Source of the DNA: Chryseobacterium aurantiacum | GTDB lineage: Bacteria > Bacteroidota > Bacteroidia > Flavobacteriales > Weeksellaceae | DNA: 64,000 nt | Direction of reading: 5' to 3' | NCBI RefSeq assembly: GCF_003020585.1 | Contig: NZ_PXUE01000001.1 | Span: 1,178,001-1,242,000 of the forward strand | Shown here: positions 41,847 to 50,685 of the stretch, in pieces | Numbering within the stretch: the first letter of the stretch is position 1 | How the letters are laid out: every line of letters starts with the position of its first letter | Notes under the pieces: model-generated | What the model saw: the letters and a program-made list of their open reading frames with translations, nothing else | Told to the model about the DNA's origin: nothing | The model's database searches: none | Translations under genes and position numbers: made by a program

Positions 41847-42944
41847 ATGAATACAAAAAAATATTTAGGAATGTGGACATTTTTGGTTCCCATTTTGTCA
41901 TGGCTCTTTTATTTTGGAAACCCTGTTTTTGCATCAGGTTATTATTCTGCTATTCTTGCCTTGTTTCTAATGGGAAGTGTTCTTGCTGCAGTTTATCATT
42001 CGGAAGTCATTGCTCACCGTTTGGGTGAACCTTTTGGAACCTTACTTCTTGCCTTTGCCATTACGGTAATAGAAGTAGGATTAATTATTTCCATTATGAT
42101 GGGTGCCAAAGGTTTAGAAACCATTACCCTTGCCAGAGATACTGTTTTTGCAGCAGTAATGATTATCCTTAACGGTATTATCGGAAGCTGCATTGTAATA
42201 GGATCTTTAAGATACAGGGAACAAAGCTTTACACTGCAGGGAGTAAGCACAGCGTTAATTACCCTTACATCTGTGATTATCTTTGTACTGATCCTGCCCA
42301 ATTATACGGTAAGCCATCTCGGAGGTGAGTATACTTCATTTCAGTTGCTTTTTATTGCACTGATTTCTTTGGGACTTTATCTGGGCTTTACAATGATTCA
42401 GACGCTTAGGCACCGAAGCTTTTTCATATCTCCACAAAATAAACTGTCGGGAAAGGAATCTGAACATGATGATCCTGAAAAATCTTCCAAAAAAGAGTTG
42501 TATATCAGTTGTATATTGTTAATTTTATGTTTAGGGGTGGTTGTTTTACTGGCAAAGCTTCTTTCGAAAGATGTTGAGCATATTGTGGTATCAGCAGGTG
42601 CACCAAGGTCTTTGGTGGGGATAATTATTGCCGGTATCGTACTTCTTCCGGAGGGTTTGGCCGCATTCCGAGCTGCAAAAAGTGATCAGATTCAAACCTC
42701 CTTAAATCTGGCGTTTGGTTCTGCTTTGGCAAGTATTGGGCTCAGCATTCCTGCCATTGCCATTATATCTGTAATAACAGGGATAAGAATGTCATTAGGA
42801 ATAGATATCAAATCGACCATACTTTTGGGGCTGTCTCTTTTTATTATTACAGTTTCACTGGCAACGGGGAAAACTAATATTATGCAGGGGTTTGTTCTTA
42901 TTGCCATATTTTTAATTTACCTTTTTATTACAATCGTACCTTAG
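41847..42944 (+). CDS. chaA: ChaA-type calcium/proton antiporter
   Basis: The 365-aa inner-membrane protein has about eleven hydrophobic helices and both CaCA alpha repeats: GEPFGTLLLAFAITVIEVGL (about 52-71) and the mirrored block with LPEGLAAFRAAKSD and NLAFGSALASIGLS (about 268-305). The acidic residues in ITVIEVG and VLLPEG are those expected to bind the cation. ChaA exports Ca2+ or Na+/K+ in exchange for protons. The open frame extends 9 bases upstream to a TTG, but the ATG at 41847 is preferred. The gene converges with the glycosyltransferase operon; no clear terminator lies between them. Confidence 0.9.
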   Translation: MNTKKYLGMWTFLVPILSWLFYFGNPVFASGYYSAILALFLMGSVLAAVYHSEVIAHRLGEPFGTLLLAFAITVIEVGLIISIMMGAKGLETITLARDTVFAAVMIILNGIIGSCIVIGSLRYREQSFTLQGVSTALITLTSVIIFVLILPNYTVSHLGGEYTSFQLLFIALISLGLYLGFTMIQTLRHRSFFISPQNKLSGKESEHDDPEKSSKKELYISCILLILCLGVVVLLAKLLSKDVEHIVVSAGAPRSLVGIIIAGIVLLPEGLAAFRAAKSDQIQTSLNLAFGSALASIGLSIPAIAIISVITGIRMSLGIDIKSTILLGLSLFIITVSLATGKTNIMQGFVLIAIFLIYLFITIVP

Positions 42945-42995
42945 ATCTTACTTCTTCAAATATCAAATTAAACCATTTGTGTTCTAATTTAGCAG

Positions 42996-45263
42996 TTATT
43001 TTGGGAAGCAAAGCCTAGCCATAAGATAGCTAACTGTAGATTCGGCTCCCTGGTTAAGGTTCACATTCTTTTCCTCAAGTCCGTCATAGCATCCTCCTGT
43101 TGCAGGATTATATATTATTTGATGTAAATGATTCTTGCCTAGAAACCAACTAAAGGCAGTTTTCATCATGTCGAAGTATTTTTCGTCCTTAAAGACCTTG
43201 TAGAATGTAGATAATGCCAAGATTGTATAAGCAACGTCAATGGGTTGTTCTCCGCCAATTGTTTCACGGTTTTTTACGGTTTCTTTTTGAAGCCATCCTT
43301 TGTTAGATATTACCCGGATATTTCCTTTGATAAATATTTTAGAAAGCAGAAATTGAAAAGACTCATTTGCAGTTTGTTTATAAATATCTTCTTTAGTGGT
43401 GATCCATGCACATAATAAAGCTTCGGGTAATAAGCTGTTGCCATAGGTCAGGTAGCTTTCAAACCAATGCCAGTCATTATGCTTTTCATGCTGATACATT
43501 TTTACCAATCGGTTGGCCAGTTTTTTTAATAAGGGAATATTTTTTTCAGCATTTTGATAATGCAATCCCTTTATAATAAAAGCCATGGCTCTTGTGGAGT
43601 GGATTTTTTCCAGAGAGGGAAGACTTTTTTGTATGATTTCTTCTGCTTCATCAGAAAACTGTTGCGGTAAAATTTCCTTTAGTGAAAGTAAGTAACCTAA
43701 TGACCAGAGGGCTCTTCCGTTGGAATCTTCAAGGTTGGTTTCATAATTCTGCTGTGCAAATTTTTTATGCTGATCCACATAGTTGAGAAAATTTCCATCA
43801 GCTTGTTGGCAAAACTTAATGGCATTCAGGTAAGTTGAAATCAATTCAAGATCTGATTCATCTCTGATTAATTCATAATGCCTACAAACAACAATCATGG
43901 CACGGGCATTATCGTCTAACGTATACCCCGAATCTATATCTGGTTTGTTGATTTTAGAAAACTGAATCATTCCAAAATCTGTTGTCATATTTTTGATATG
44001 GCTAAGATTGATGATAGGTAAGGTATAATTTAACTTTATTTTATTTCTGCTGTGCTGCTGAAATAATAATGCATGTAAAATGGAAGAATTTTCCCAGGCT
44101 GTCGGAGCCATTTTTTCCAGGCTTTTTGATCGTAGTTTTTCCTGTATATTCTCATTTTTCAATAAGCTGTTCACAGCTGCTGCGAGTTGTTCCGGAGCTT
44201 CAAAATCAATGATAATACCGGTGTCTTCTTTTAATACCTCCAGAGCATGCGGAATAGGCGTTGAAACAATGGGACATCCACAGCTGATAGCATAGGAAAA
44301 AGTACCGCTTACAGCCTGATTTCTGTCCTTTGAAGTAAAAAGATACACATTGGTAAGCTGGAGGTAATCTAATAGCTCATCCAGAGGTAAATACTGATTA
44401 ATAAAGCAGGTATGTTTTTCCAAATGAAGCCTTTTAATGGTCTCCTGCAAAAAATCCCGATACTTTTCACCTTCATTTTTTATAATAGTAGGATGCGTCT
44501 TTCCAATAATCAAAAACATCACATCCGGATTTTTGGAAATGATTTCAGGCAATGCTTCTAAAGTTGTTTCAATGTTTTTACCAGAACCTAGCAGGCCAAA
44601 TGTTGAAAGAACCTTTTTATCCTTAAGGCCGTACTTTGTTTTCAACGAAATTTTATCAATAAACGGCAATAAATGGGTACCATGGGGTATTACGGTAATT
44701 TTATCAGAAGGAATATCGTAGTCATTGGATAAGATTTCCGAAGAAATACCGGTCATTACAATAATAGATCGGGATAATCTGCTGATTTCTATTACTTTTT
44801 CTTTTAATTTCTGATCCGGTTTTGGCAGAACAGTATGAAAAGTGATGATGATATCTTTCTTTAAGCTCTGAAGAAAAAGAGATAATCCATTTTGGGTTTC
44901 ATTAAAAAAGCCAAACTCATGCTGGAGCATAACAAGCTGGATATTGTCATTTTTATTGATCTTATCAGCCAGTTCCAAATAAGATATTGCATCTGATGTA
45001 TTAAGGCTATATTCAATCTTTTCTGTGTACTGATAATTTTCATCCTCGGTTTCCATAGGACAAATAATTATTTTAAATGATTCTTTAAACTTTAGCTGAA
45101 GAGATCTTACCAAGTCCTGACAATACGTTGCAATACCACACACCTTAGGAGGAAAAGTACTGATGAAGACAATCTCAGGTCTATAATAAATTGTGTTTTT
45201 TTTGTTTTGAGCAGATCGTCTTTTTATCCTTTCCTCCACGTCTGAATTTATATTCTTATTCAT
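42996..45263 (-). CDS. GT4 glycosyltransferase fused to an alpha-helical barrel-like domain, 755 aa
   Basis: The N-terminal 400 residues are a GT-B glycosyltransferase of family 4: FISTFPPKVCGIATYCQDLV near 29-48, the donor-site segment FGLLGSGKNIETTLEALP near 222-240, and DRNQAVSGTFSYAISCGCPIVSTPIPHALEVL with the family acidic residues near 305-345. The C-terminal 330 residues (from about 425) are helical and contain DNARAMIVVCRHYEL and NWHWFESYLTYGNS-like stretches typical of (alpha/alpha)6 glycosidase-type domains. Total length is about twice an ordinary GT4. It follows the GH130 gene in one operon; a joint role in a mannose-containing glycan is likely by family association. Acceptor unknown. 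Confidence 0.85.
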   Translation of the reverse strand: MNKNINSDVEERIKRRSAQNKKNTIYYRPEIVFISTFPPKVCGIATYCQDLVRSLQLKFKESFKIIICPMETEDENYQYTEKIEYSLNTSDAISYLELADKINKNDNIQLVMLQHEFGFFNETQNGLSLFLQSLKKDIIITFHTVLPKPDQKLKEKVIEISRLSRSIIVMTGISSEILSNDYDIPSDKITVIPHGTHLLPFIDKISLKTKYGLKDKKVLSTFGLLGSGKNIETTLEALPEIISKNPDVMFLIIGKTHPTIIKNEGEKYRDFLQETIKRLHLEKHTCFINQYLPLDELLDYLQLTNVYLFTSKDRNQAVSGTFSYAISCGCPIVSTPIPHALEVLKEDTGIIIDFEAPEQLAAAVNSLLKNENIQEKLRSKSLEKMAPTAWENSSILHALLFQQHSRNKIKLNYTLPIINLSHIKNMTTDFGMIQFSKINKPDIDSGYTLDDNARAMIVVCRHYELIRDESDLELISTYLNAIKFCQQADGNFLNYVDQHKKFAQQNYETNLEDSNGRALWSLGYLLSLKEILPQQFSDEAEEIIQKSLPSLEKIHSTRAMAFIIKGLHYQNAEKNIPLLKKLANRLVKMYQHEKHNDWHWFESYLTYGNSLLPEALLCAWITTKEDIYKQTANESFQFLLSKIFIKGNIRVISNKGWLQKETVKNRETIGGEQPIDVAYTILALSTFYKVFKDEKYFDMMKTAFSWFLGKNHLHQIIYNPATGGCYDGLEEKNVNLNQGAESTVSYLMARLCFPK

Positions 45264-45306
45264 TTTAGTTTTATTTTAAAATCTGATACTTCTAATTGAT
45301 GGCCCG

Positions 45307-46335
45307 TTATGATGCGTATTGCAGTAGCTCTTTCAATAATTCTGAGATACTTAAAGAGGCAACAGCAATTCTTTTGTCTGCGGCCCCGTAATAAATATAG
45401 AGGGTATCACCGTCTGCAGCTGTTCCTGTTGGGAAGCAAACATTATTGACCTCACCTTTCAATTCCCATTTTTCCTCAGGCTTGAATAGAGGATAGGGTA
45501 GTCTTGAGATTTCTTTTTCGGGATTGTTAAGCTCCAATAAAGCAGCACATGCACTGTAAACATATCCCTCAATGGTATCATGAACGCCATGATATATCAT
45601 TAGCCAACCATACTCGGTTTCAATTGGTGGGCATCCGCCGCCGATATAGCTTAACTCGTGATCATACTTTGGAGATAACAGGATATGATCTTTGAAGTTT
45701 AGAAGATAATCTTTCCAAAAATCAGGATTCAGGTCTTCCATATTTTCTATACCTACAAGCTGAATATCCGGTCTTATACGATGAAGAAAGTACAATTTAC
45801 CGTTTATTCTTCTTGGAAAGAAAGCTACATTTTTATCCCATAGAAATACATCCTTATTGTCTTTATGACTTGGTGGAAGTTCATTGAACCGTTTGTATTT
45901 CTCTGCTATTGTTCCTTGGGTTTCGGATAAAAGCTTGAAGTTTTTATAGGAAATTCTAGGAACAATTATTCCTGCTTTTTGCCATGATTTCAGGTCTTTA
46001 GAGGTAGCTAATGTTCCTAATGCATTCATCCCGTCATAACTGGTATAGGTAAGGTAGAATAAATCATCAATTTTTACAATTCTTGGATCTTCAACACCCT
46101 GTTTTTCGTATGCAAACTCCGGGATGATAATAGGGGTCTCAAACCTGATTTCTAGAGTCTTATAATCTGATAGTATGCAATGTCCTATGCTGGAGAAATT
46201 ATTCTTTGCTACTGCTCTGTAAAACACATGTATCTTGCCATTATCCTGAATAACAGCAGGGTTCAAAACCCCTTCACTCTCAAAATCCAGTGTGGTTTTC
46301 CTGAGTATAATTCCTTCTTTTTTTATAGTTACCAT
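45307..46335 (-). CDS. GH130-family mannoside phosphorylase/glycosidase
   Basis: The 342-aa cytoplasmic protein has the five-bladed propeller pattern of GH130: NPAVIQDNGKIHVFYRA near 22-38, the catalytic-region GVEDPRIVKIDDLFYLTY near 87-104, and CFPTGTAADGDTLYIYYGAAD near 300-320. GH130 enzymes phosphorolyse beta-mannosides, with the Asp of the EDPR segment involved in catalysis. No signal peptide. The ATG directly abuts the stop codon of the small Lys-rich ORF, so translation is probably coupled. Paired with the GT4 gene downstream. Confidence 0.9.
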   Translation of the reverse strand: MVTIKKEGIILRKTTLDFESEGVLNPAVIQDNGKIHVFYRAVAKNNFSSIGHCILSDYKTLEIRFETPIIIPEFAYEKQGVEDPRIVKIDDLFYLTYTSYDGMNALGTLATSKDLKSWQKAGIIVPRISYKNFKLLSETQGTIAEKYKRFNELPPSHKDNKDVFLWDKNVAFFPRRINGKLYFLHRIRPDIQLVGIENMEDLNPDFWKDYLLNFKDHILLSPKYDHELSYIGGGCPPIETEYGWLMIYHGVHDTIEGYVYSACAALLELNNPEKEISRLPYPLFKPEEKWELKGEVNNVCFPTGTAADGDTLYIYYGAADKRIAVASLSISELLKELLQYAS

Positions 46336-46467
46336 TTAGGTTCCGGCATTTCGGCCTTCGTTTTCTTTATCTTTTCTTTTGTTTATTTTATCTTCTCGCT
46401 TTTCTTTTGCAGATTTTGAGGGGGGTGTTTTGTCCGATTTCTTTTTTCCGTCTTTTTCTTTTGACAT
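46336..46467 (-). CDS. 43-aa Lys-rich protein, first gene of the GH130/GT4 operon
   Basis: The product starts MSKEKDGKKKSDKTPPSKS and is almost half Lys, Arg, Asp and Glu, so it is probably disordered. Its TAA is directly followed by the GH130 ATG (TAAATG), which supports translational coupling and therefore real expression. Similar tiny Lys-rich proteins occur in other Bacteroidota, but no function is known to me. Confidence 0.55.
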   Translation of the reverse strand: MSKEKDGKKKSDKTPPSKSAKEKREDKINKRKDKENEGRNAGT

Positions 46468-46574
46468 TGTGAAATATTTTTGTTAACTGTAAATTTCGAT
46501 GATTAAAAAAGGAAGGCTTTGTAATAGTCTTTTAATTTGTTATATAAATCATAGATATTTCTAATTTAAAGGAG

Positions 46575-46582
46575 TAACTTTG
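46575..46582 (+). promoter_or_regulatory. -7 box TAACTTTG of the AraC-type gene
   Basis: An exact TAnnTTTG match 51 bases before the ATG. No -33 TTG at normal spacing. Confidence 0.4.
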
Positions 46583-46632
46583 AATAAATAACTGGAAATG
46601 AAATAATTGAAGGTTTATAGAATGTAAGGGTA

Positions 46633-47193
46633 ATGAAGTTGTACATAAAATATATGGTAAGTTTGCGCTGCAAAATGGTTGTCTATCAGGAATTGGAAAG
46701 ATTGGGCATTAAAAATGCTGTTGTAGATCTGGGCACGGTAGAATTATTGGATGATATCAGCGTTGAACAAAGATATATATTGAAAAAAAACCTGCTTAAA
46801 ACAGGACTTGAAATATTGGATGACAAAAAAAGTATCCTGATCGAGAAAATAAAAAATGTAGTGATAGAAATGATTCACTATTCAGATTCTCTTCCAAAAG
46901 AAAATTTCTCAGATTATATAAGCGAAAAGCTTGGTTATGACTATACTTATCTGGCTAATACGTTTTCTGAGGTTAAAGGAATGACTCTGCAACACTTTAT
47001 CATTATTAATAAAGTAGAAAAAATAAAAGAATTATTATTATATGATGAGCTTAATCTTACAGAGATCTCCTATAAGCTCAACTATAGCAGTGTAGCTCAT
47101 CTATCTAATCAGTTTAAAAAAATAACTGGGCTTTCTCCTTCGTTTTATAAGCAATTGAAGCAAAAACGGCTTGGAAACCTGGAAGATTTGTAA
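46633..47193 (+). CDS. AraC-type regulator, short form
   Basis: The 186-aa protein has an N-terminal 75-residue domain beginning MKLYIKYMVSLRCKMVV, typical of a short flavobacterial AraC group, and a C-terminal AraC HTH (about 85-180) with LNLTEISYKLNYSSVAHLSNQFKKITGLSPSFYK, the family signature. The N-terminal C-x-x-x-V segment resembles heavy-metal-associated folds; ligand unknown. It is divergent from the GH130 operon, and both could be controlled from the 165-bp gap between them. Confidence 0.85.
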   Translation: MKLYIKYMVSLRCKMVVYQELERLGIKNAVVDLGTVELLDDISVEQRYILKKNLLKTGLEILDDKKSILIEKIKNVVIEMIHYSDSLPKENFSDYISEKLGYDYTYLANTFSEVKGMTLQHFIIINKVEKIKELLLYDELNLTEISYKLNYSSVAHLSNQFKKITGLSPSFYKQLKQKRLGNLEDL

Positions 47194-47626
47194 AAGGTGT
47201 GATATATGTAAGATTATTATAAATATATATAGCTTACTGTATATAGAAACCATCATCTTTGTATTGAAGTATTGGATAAAAACAAAGATTCGATACTTAT
47301 AATAAAGAAATTTTAGAATATCAGACATCAACCATGAAAGGTGATTAACATCCCTTGAATATACTCAATTTTCATAATGAGCTTATTAAACTCAGAAAAT
47401 AGCCTATCTATTGGTAAGAGATTTTAATAAACTAAGGGATAGAAACCAATGGTCTCTGTCCTTTTTACTCATCCTTTATCTGCATATGTAGATTGATTCA
47501 CAAGAAATTTCACAAAGAATATTATTATTTCCGAAAGATGAATCCATTTTAAAATAAAGGTGATCTGTGAGTAATAGACCTCTTTAAAGCAAAAAAAATT
47601 ACACAGAATACAAAATTTCGAACATT
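47194..47626. other. intergenic region downstream of the AraC-type gene
   Basis: 433 bp, AT-rich. It contains the AAAAGGTGTGATAT word at its start and a hairpin with T-run at about 47431-47465 (AGGGATAGAAACC / GGTCTCTGTCCTTTTT) that may be a terminator. No ORF or RNA was seen. Confidence 0.35.
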
Positions 47627-47896
47627 ATGGAAACAATACATCTTTTTCAGTTTAAAAACTCCATTTCCCGTAATATTCCCTTTTTTAAGGAAGAAAGTAA
47701 ATTGGATAATTTGAATGATTTAATGACCTATGACCTAATGAATACTGAAAAAGTGACTGAGTTTATCGTTGAGGTTCACGAGGATTTCATTTTTGAAGAT
47801 ACCTCAAGAAAAGATCTTTTGCAGATGTGCAAAAATGCTAAAGAAATTATTGAGCATTATTTTGTAACTGATTTAAATGACTATGACGTTATTTGA
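47627..47896 (+). CDS. unknown 89-aa protein, paralogue of 39413
   Basis: It is homologous over its full length to the 87-aa product at 39413-39676 (shared IHLFQFKNSI, PFFKEE, TEFIVE, DFIFEDTS, EHYFV). No recognised domain; acidic and helical. It precedes a CinA-like gene by about 50 bases on the same strand and is possibly in one transcript with it. Its presence as an inverted pair around a stress and envelope region suggests duplication rather than chance. Confidence 0.7.
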   Translation: METIHLFQFKNSISRNIPFFKEESKLDNLNDLMTYDLMNTEKVTEFIVEVHEDFIFEDTSRKDLLQMCKNAKEIIEHYFVTDLNDYDVI

Positions 47897-47947
47897 AAGC
47901 CGTTTTTAGTGATCTTATAAAGTTTAATTTAGATAAAAGCATAAGCC

Positions 47948-48448
47948 ATGAAATTCCAACAAAATTTACTTGAATATATAAGTACCTCCCTTATTACAGT
48001 AAACGAAACGGTCTCTATTGCAGAAGAGGTAACTTCAGGGTTAATACAATTTGCTTTTTCCCAAATGCCTAATGCCAGCTTATTTTACAAAGGAGGAATA
48101 ACAACCTATACATTACCCGAAAAAGTAAAGTTCCTAAATATAGACAGAATTGAAGCCCATGAAGATAATTGTGTGACGCAAAATATAGCAGATGTAATGG
48201 CTGTAAATGGGGCTAAATCATTTGATACAGATTGGGGAATTTCATCTACAGGATATGCTATACCCGTAAGAAATTCAGGATTTAAAATTTTTTCTTTCTT
48301 TTCGTTTAGTTATAAAGGAGAAATTATACTTTCCAAACGCATAGAGCTTCATCACAAAACCAAGGCTTTAGATGCACAATTATACTATACAGAGTTTATT
48401 TTGGGCTGTTTTAAGAGTACTCTTAATCAAATATTAATCTCACATTAA
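47948..48448 (+). CDS. CinA C-terminal-domain-like protein, probably inactive
   Basis: The 166-aa protein resembles the nicotinamide-nucleotide amidohydrolase domain of CinA/PncC: TVNETVSIAEEVTSGLIQFAFSQ (about 17-39), LFYKGGITTYTLPEKVKFLNI and DWGISSTGYAIPV. The family's catalytic region S-x-A-E-S-x-T-G-G is altered here (SIAEEVTSGL): the second Ser and the second Gly of that motif are missing, so the classic activity is doubtful. A non-catalytic or specialised role is likely. Standalone; no recombination genes nearby. Confidence 0.75.
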   Translation: MKFQQNLLEYISTSLITVNETVSIAEEVTSGLIQFAFSQMPNASLFYKGGITTYTLPEKVKFLNIDRIEAHEDNCVTQNIADVMAVNGAKSFDTDWGISSTGYAIPVRNSGFKIFSFFSFSYKGEIILSKRIELHHKTKALDAQLYYTEFILGCFKSTLNQILISH

Positions 48449-48969
48449 ATTTAATGAAAAGATAAAATACTGCTCCATTCTAAGTATTTTCTTTTGCTTG
48501 AAGAATTAATAAAAATGCGTGCATTCAGGGAGTGTTTCAAAAAGGAAGCAGAACATGGTTTTCATGTACTGGATCTTCAACTCTTATGGTTCCAATGCAA
48601 GAATGGCAAGATATACTGATGATGCTGTACGTTACCCATGGGCTTATGGAGTAGAGTTATCTTTATCGATCCCCATAGTGAATTTTTTAGTATGGCTTGC
48701 TCAAAATAGAATATCCAAAGTTGAAAAGTTTCAATGAGTTGGATTTTTAATTCGTAGAAGTACAAATACTTACACTTTTATTGCAGTATAAATGCCTACC
48801 GGCTACGGTATAAACACCTGATATGAAAATTAGAGATTTATACGCTAACATTCATTCTTTTTTAGCTGTTACTTTGGGATGTTCAAAAGAAGCTTCGAAA
48901 CCCTGAACAAAAATGGCAGCCTCCGAAAAGCCGATAAAAGAGTAGGAAAAAAACCAAAACTTATTAATC
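48449..48969. other. intergenic region with a possible gene remnant
   Basis: 521 bp without a convincing gene. A frame at about 48555-48737 encodes FMYWIFNSYGSNARMARY and VELSLSIPIVNFLVWLAQN and looks like a fragment of a membrane protein, but it lacks a plausible start. No repeats or RNA structure were recognised. Confidence 0.3.
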
Positions 48970-50622
48970 ATGAAAAATCCAGAACATGTTGCTCCCTTTG
49001 TAGAAGCAGCACAAATTATTACAGAATTAAAAGACAGGGCTAATGATATCCTATCAAGTGTTTTAAGTACAGATCTATCTGCCATCACTATTACCGGAAA
49101 AGGAAATTTTCCCTATTACTGGCAGGATCCGATTGACCTGAGATTTAATAAAAAAACGTACGACTGGATATCATCCAACCTGAGAGCCAATACAGAACCG
49201 GTTCAGTTAGATCAGGTATTCACCAATTATTTTATTGATGTTTTTTCAAAAGTTAATTATTCTTTATCCGAAGAAGATACCACAGTTCTAAATGCTGCCC
49301 ACAAAAATGCTACAGATCAGCAAATGGCATTGCTTAGTGCCTGGGTGGCTGCCTATGGTTCACTTCCTCCTGCTACAGATACTATGCAGCCTATTGATAT
49401 CATTATGGATAAAATTGCCACAGACTGGGCCAAGCCATCCACTACCTTATATGATATTCAGAAAAGTGATGATTTGGACCGTTTACTGAATAAGACACCG
49501 GCAAGCGGAAAACCTATTGTTCCTGTTTTGGCCAACTATCTGAATGCTCTGGGAGCTACAATATCTTTGCAGAACAATGTAACGATGAATAATGGCTATT
49601 TATCGAAAGTACTAAACAATGTACAGCATCCTAAAAAAGAAAACGGAGGGCTGCTATTGAATGACGGTCGCTTTTTACCATCTTTTCAGGTAACAACACC
49701 ATTGAGCGATATTTTAAATGGTCTTAAAAATACTTCTCAGGATGCTCAGATCGATATGGAAATCTCGCGTGAGTCTGAAAGTAAATTTAGAGTTTCCGTA
49801 AACGGGAAAACAGGTTTCTCTATTCCTATCTTCGATTTCTTTACATTAGGAATTGGGGGTAATGCTAATTATTTCAGTGAAGATATTGCAACAAGCAAAA
49901 ACTCGATCAAAATATCGATGTCTTTTACAGGAGTTACGCTTGTTACCTTCCTTCCTACAGATTTTAATATTGCAAGCAATTTGTACTGGGCATGGTTTGA
50001 TCCTATCCGTAAAGCAGAACGAAACAGCAGAAACAAAGAGGAAGAAAAACATATCTCCGGATACAAGTTCTCTCCGGATCCTGCTACAAAATTCGGACCT
50101 GACGGGCCTTTTGGCTTACTGAACGGAGTTGCCATTTCTAATTATCCGTCTGTAGAAATTACAGTAACCGGTGAAGATTACAGAAGCATTCAGAAAACGT
50201 TTGAACAATCTTCTTCCGTATCGCTTTCCTTCCTGGGAATTCCTTTGGCGAGCGCTACAGAATCTACTTATTCTTCTTCTGTATTTGTAGATAGCTCAAA
50301 ATCAACAATCAAGATTAAGCTAACGCCTCCTCAAAGTCTGATCGCCGGTAACAATGTAGATTCCATAGCCTGGGTTCTTGGGGGCATCGTAGATTATCCT
50401 GCACAGGAAAATAGTGATGTTGAGCTTCTTGCTAAAGGAGCCTATCCCAATTACCAACTGTATAAAGACAACAACGGAACTACCTTTTGCACCGTAAAAA
50501 AAGTAAAATCCCACGCCGTTGGAAGCGAGTGGGTAGGAGAGTGTCTTGCTGCTCACCCAGGAACAAGCTGCTCCGGAAAACCATGGACAAGCCCTAGACA
50601 GTCAGGGACCATCTGGCCATAA
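48970..50622 (+). CDS. unknown 550-aa protein
   Basis: A large, soluble-looking protein without signal peptide. The first 230 residues are mostly helical (EAAQIITELKDRANDIL, PIVPVLANYLNALGATISL). Residues 250-460 are strand-rich with Ser/Thr-rich amphipathic stretches (KNSIKISMSFTGVTLVTFLP, SSSVSLSFLGIPLASATEST). The last 60 residues hold three Cys (TFCTVKK, GECLAAH, TSCSGK), with the final two close together. Helical front and amphipathic-strand middle are reminiscent of pore-forming proteins, but I recognise no family. It stands next to lipoprotein cassette B and shares its terminator. Confidence 0.75.
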   Translation: MKNPEHVAPFVEAAQIITELKDRANDILSSVLSTDLSAITITGKGNFPYYWQDPIDLRFNKKTYDWISSNLRANTEPVQLDQVFTNYFIDVFSKVNYSLSEEDTTVLNAAHKNATDQQMALLSAWVAAYGSLPPATDTMQPIDIIMDKIATDWAKPSTTLYDIQKSDDLDRLLNKTPASGKPIVPVLANYLNALGATISLQNNVTMNNGYLSKVLNNVQHPKKENGGLLLNDGRFLPSFQVTTPLSDILNGLKNTSQDAQIDMEISRESESKFRVSVNGKTGFSIPIFDFFTLGIGGNANYFSEDIATSKNSIKISMSFTGVTLVTFLPTDFNIASNLYWAWFDPIRKAERNSRNKEEEKHISGYKFSPDPATKFGPDGPFGLLNGVAISNYPSVEITVTGEDYRSIQKTFEQSSSVSLSFLGIPLASATESTYSSSVFVDSSKSTIKIKLTPPQSLIAGNNVDSIAWVLGGIVDYPAQENSDVELLAKGAYPNYQLYKDNNGTTFCTVKKVKSHAVGSEWVGECLAAHPGTSCSGKPWTSPRQSGTIWP

Positions 50623-50640
50623 ATAAACTATTTGTATAGA

Positions 50641-50668
50641 AAAAGCGCTCAATTTGAGCGCTTTTTTA
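50641..50668. terminator. terminator bordering lipoprotein cassette B
   Basis: Base-for-base the same hairpin as at 28981-29008 (AAAAGCGCTC-AATTT-GAGCGCTTTTTT), at the equivalent border. Bidirectional between converging genes. Confidence 0.85.
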
Positions 50669-50685
50669 TGTGGTTAAAATTTTGC

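Noticed and set aside
48519..48737. 72-codon ORF between the CinA-like and the 550-aa genes
   Set aside because: Only part looks protein-like (membrane fragment), there is no good start, and it has an equally long frame on the opposite strand.
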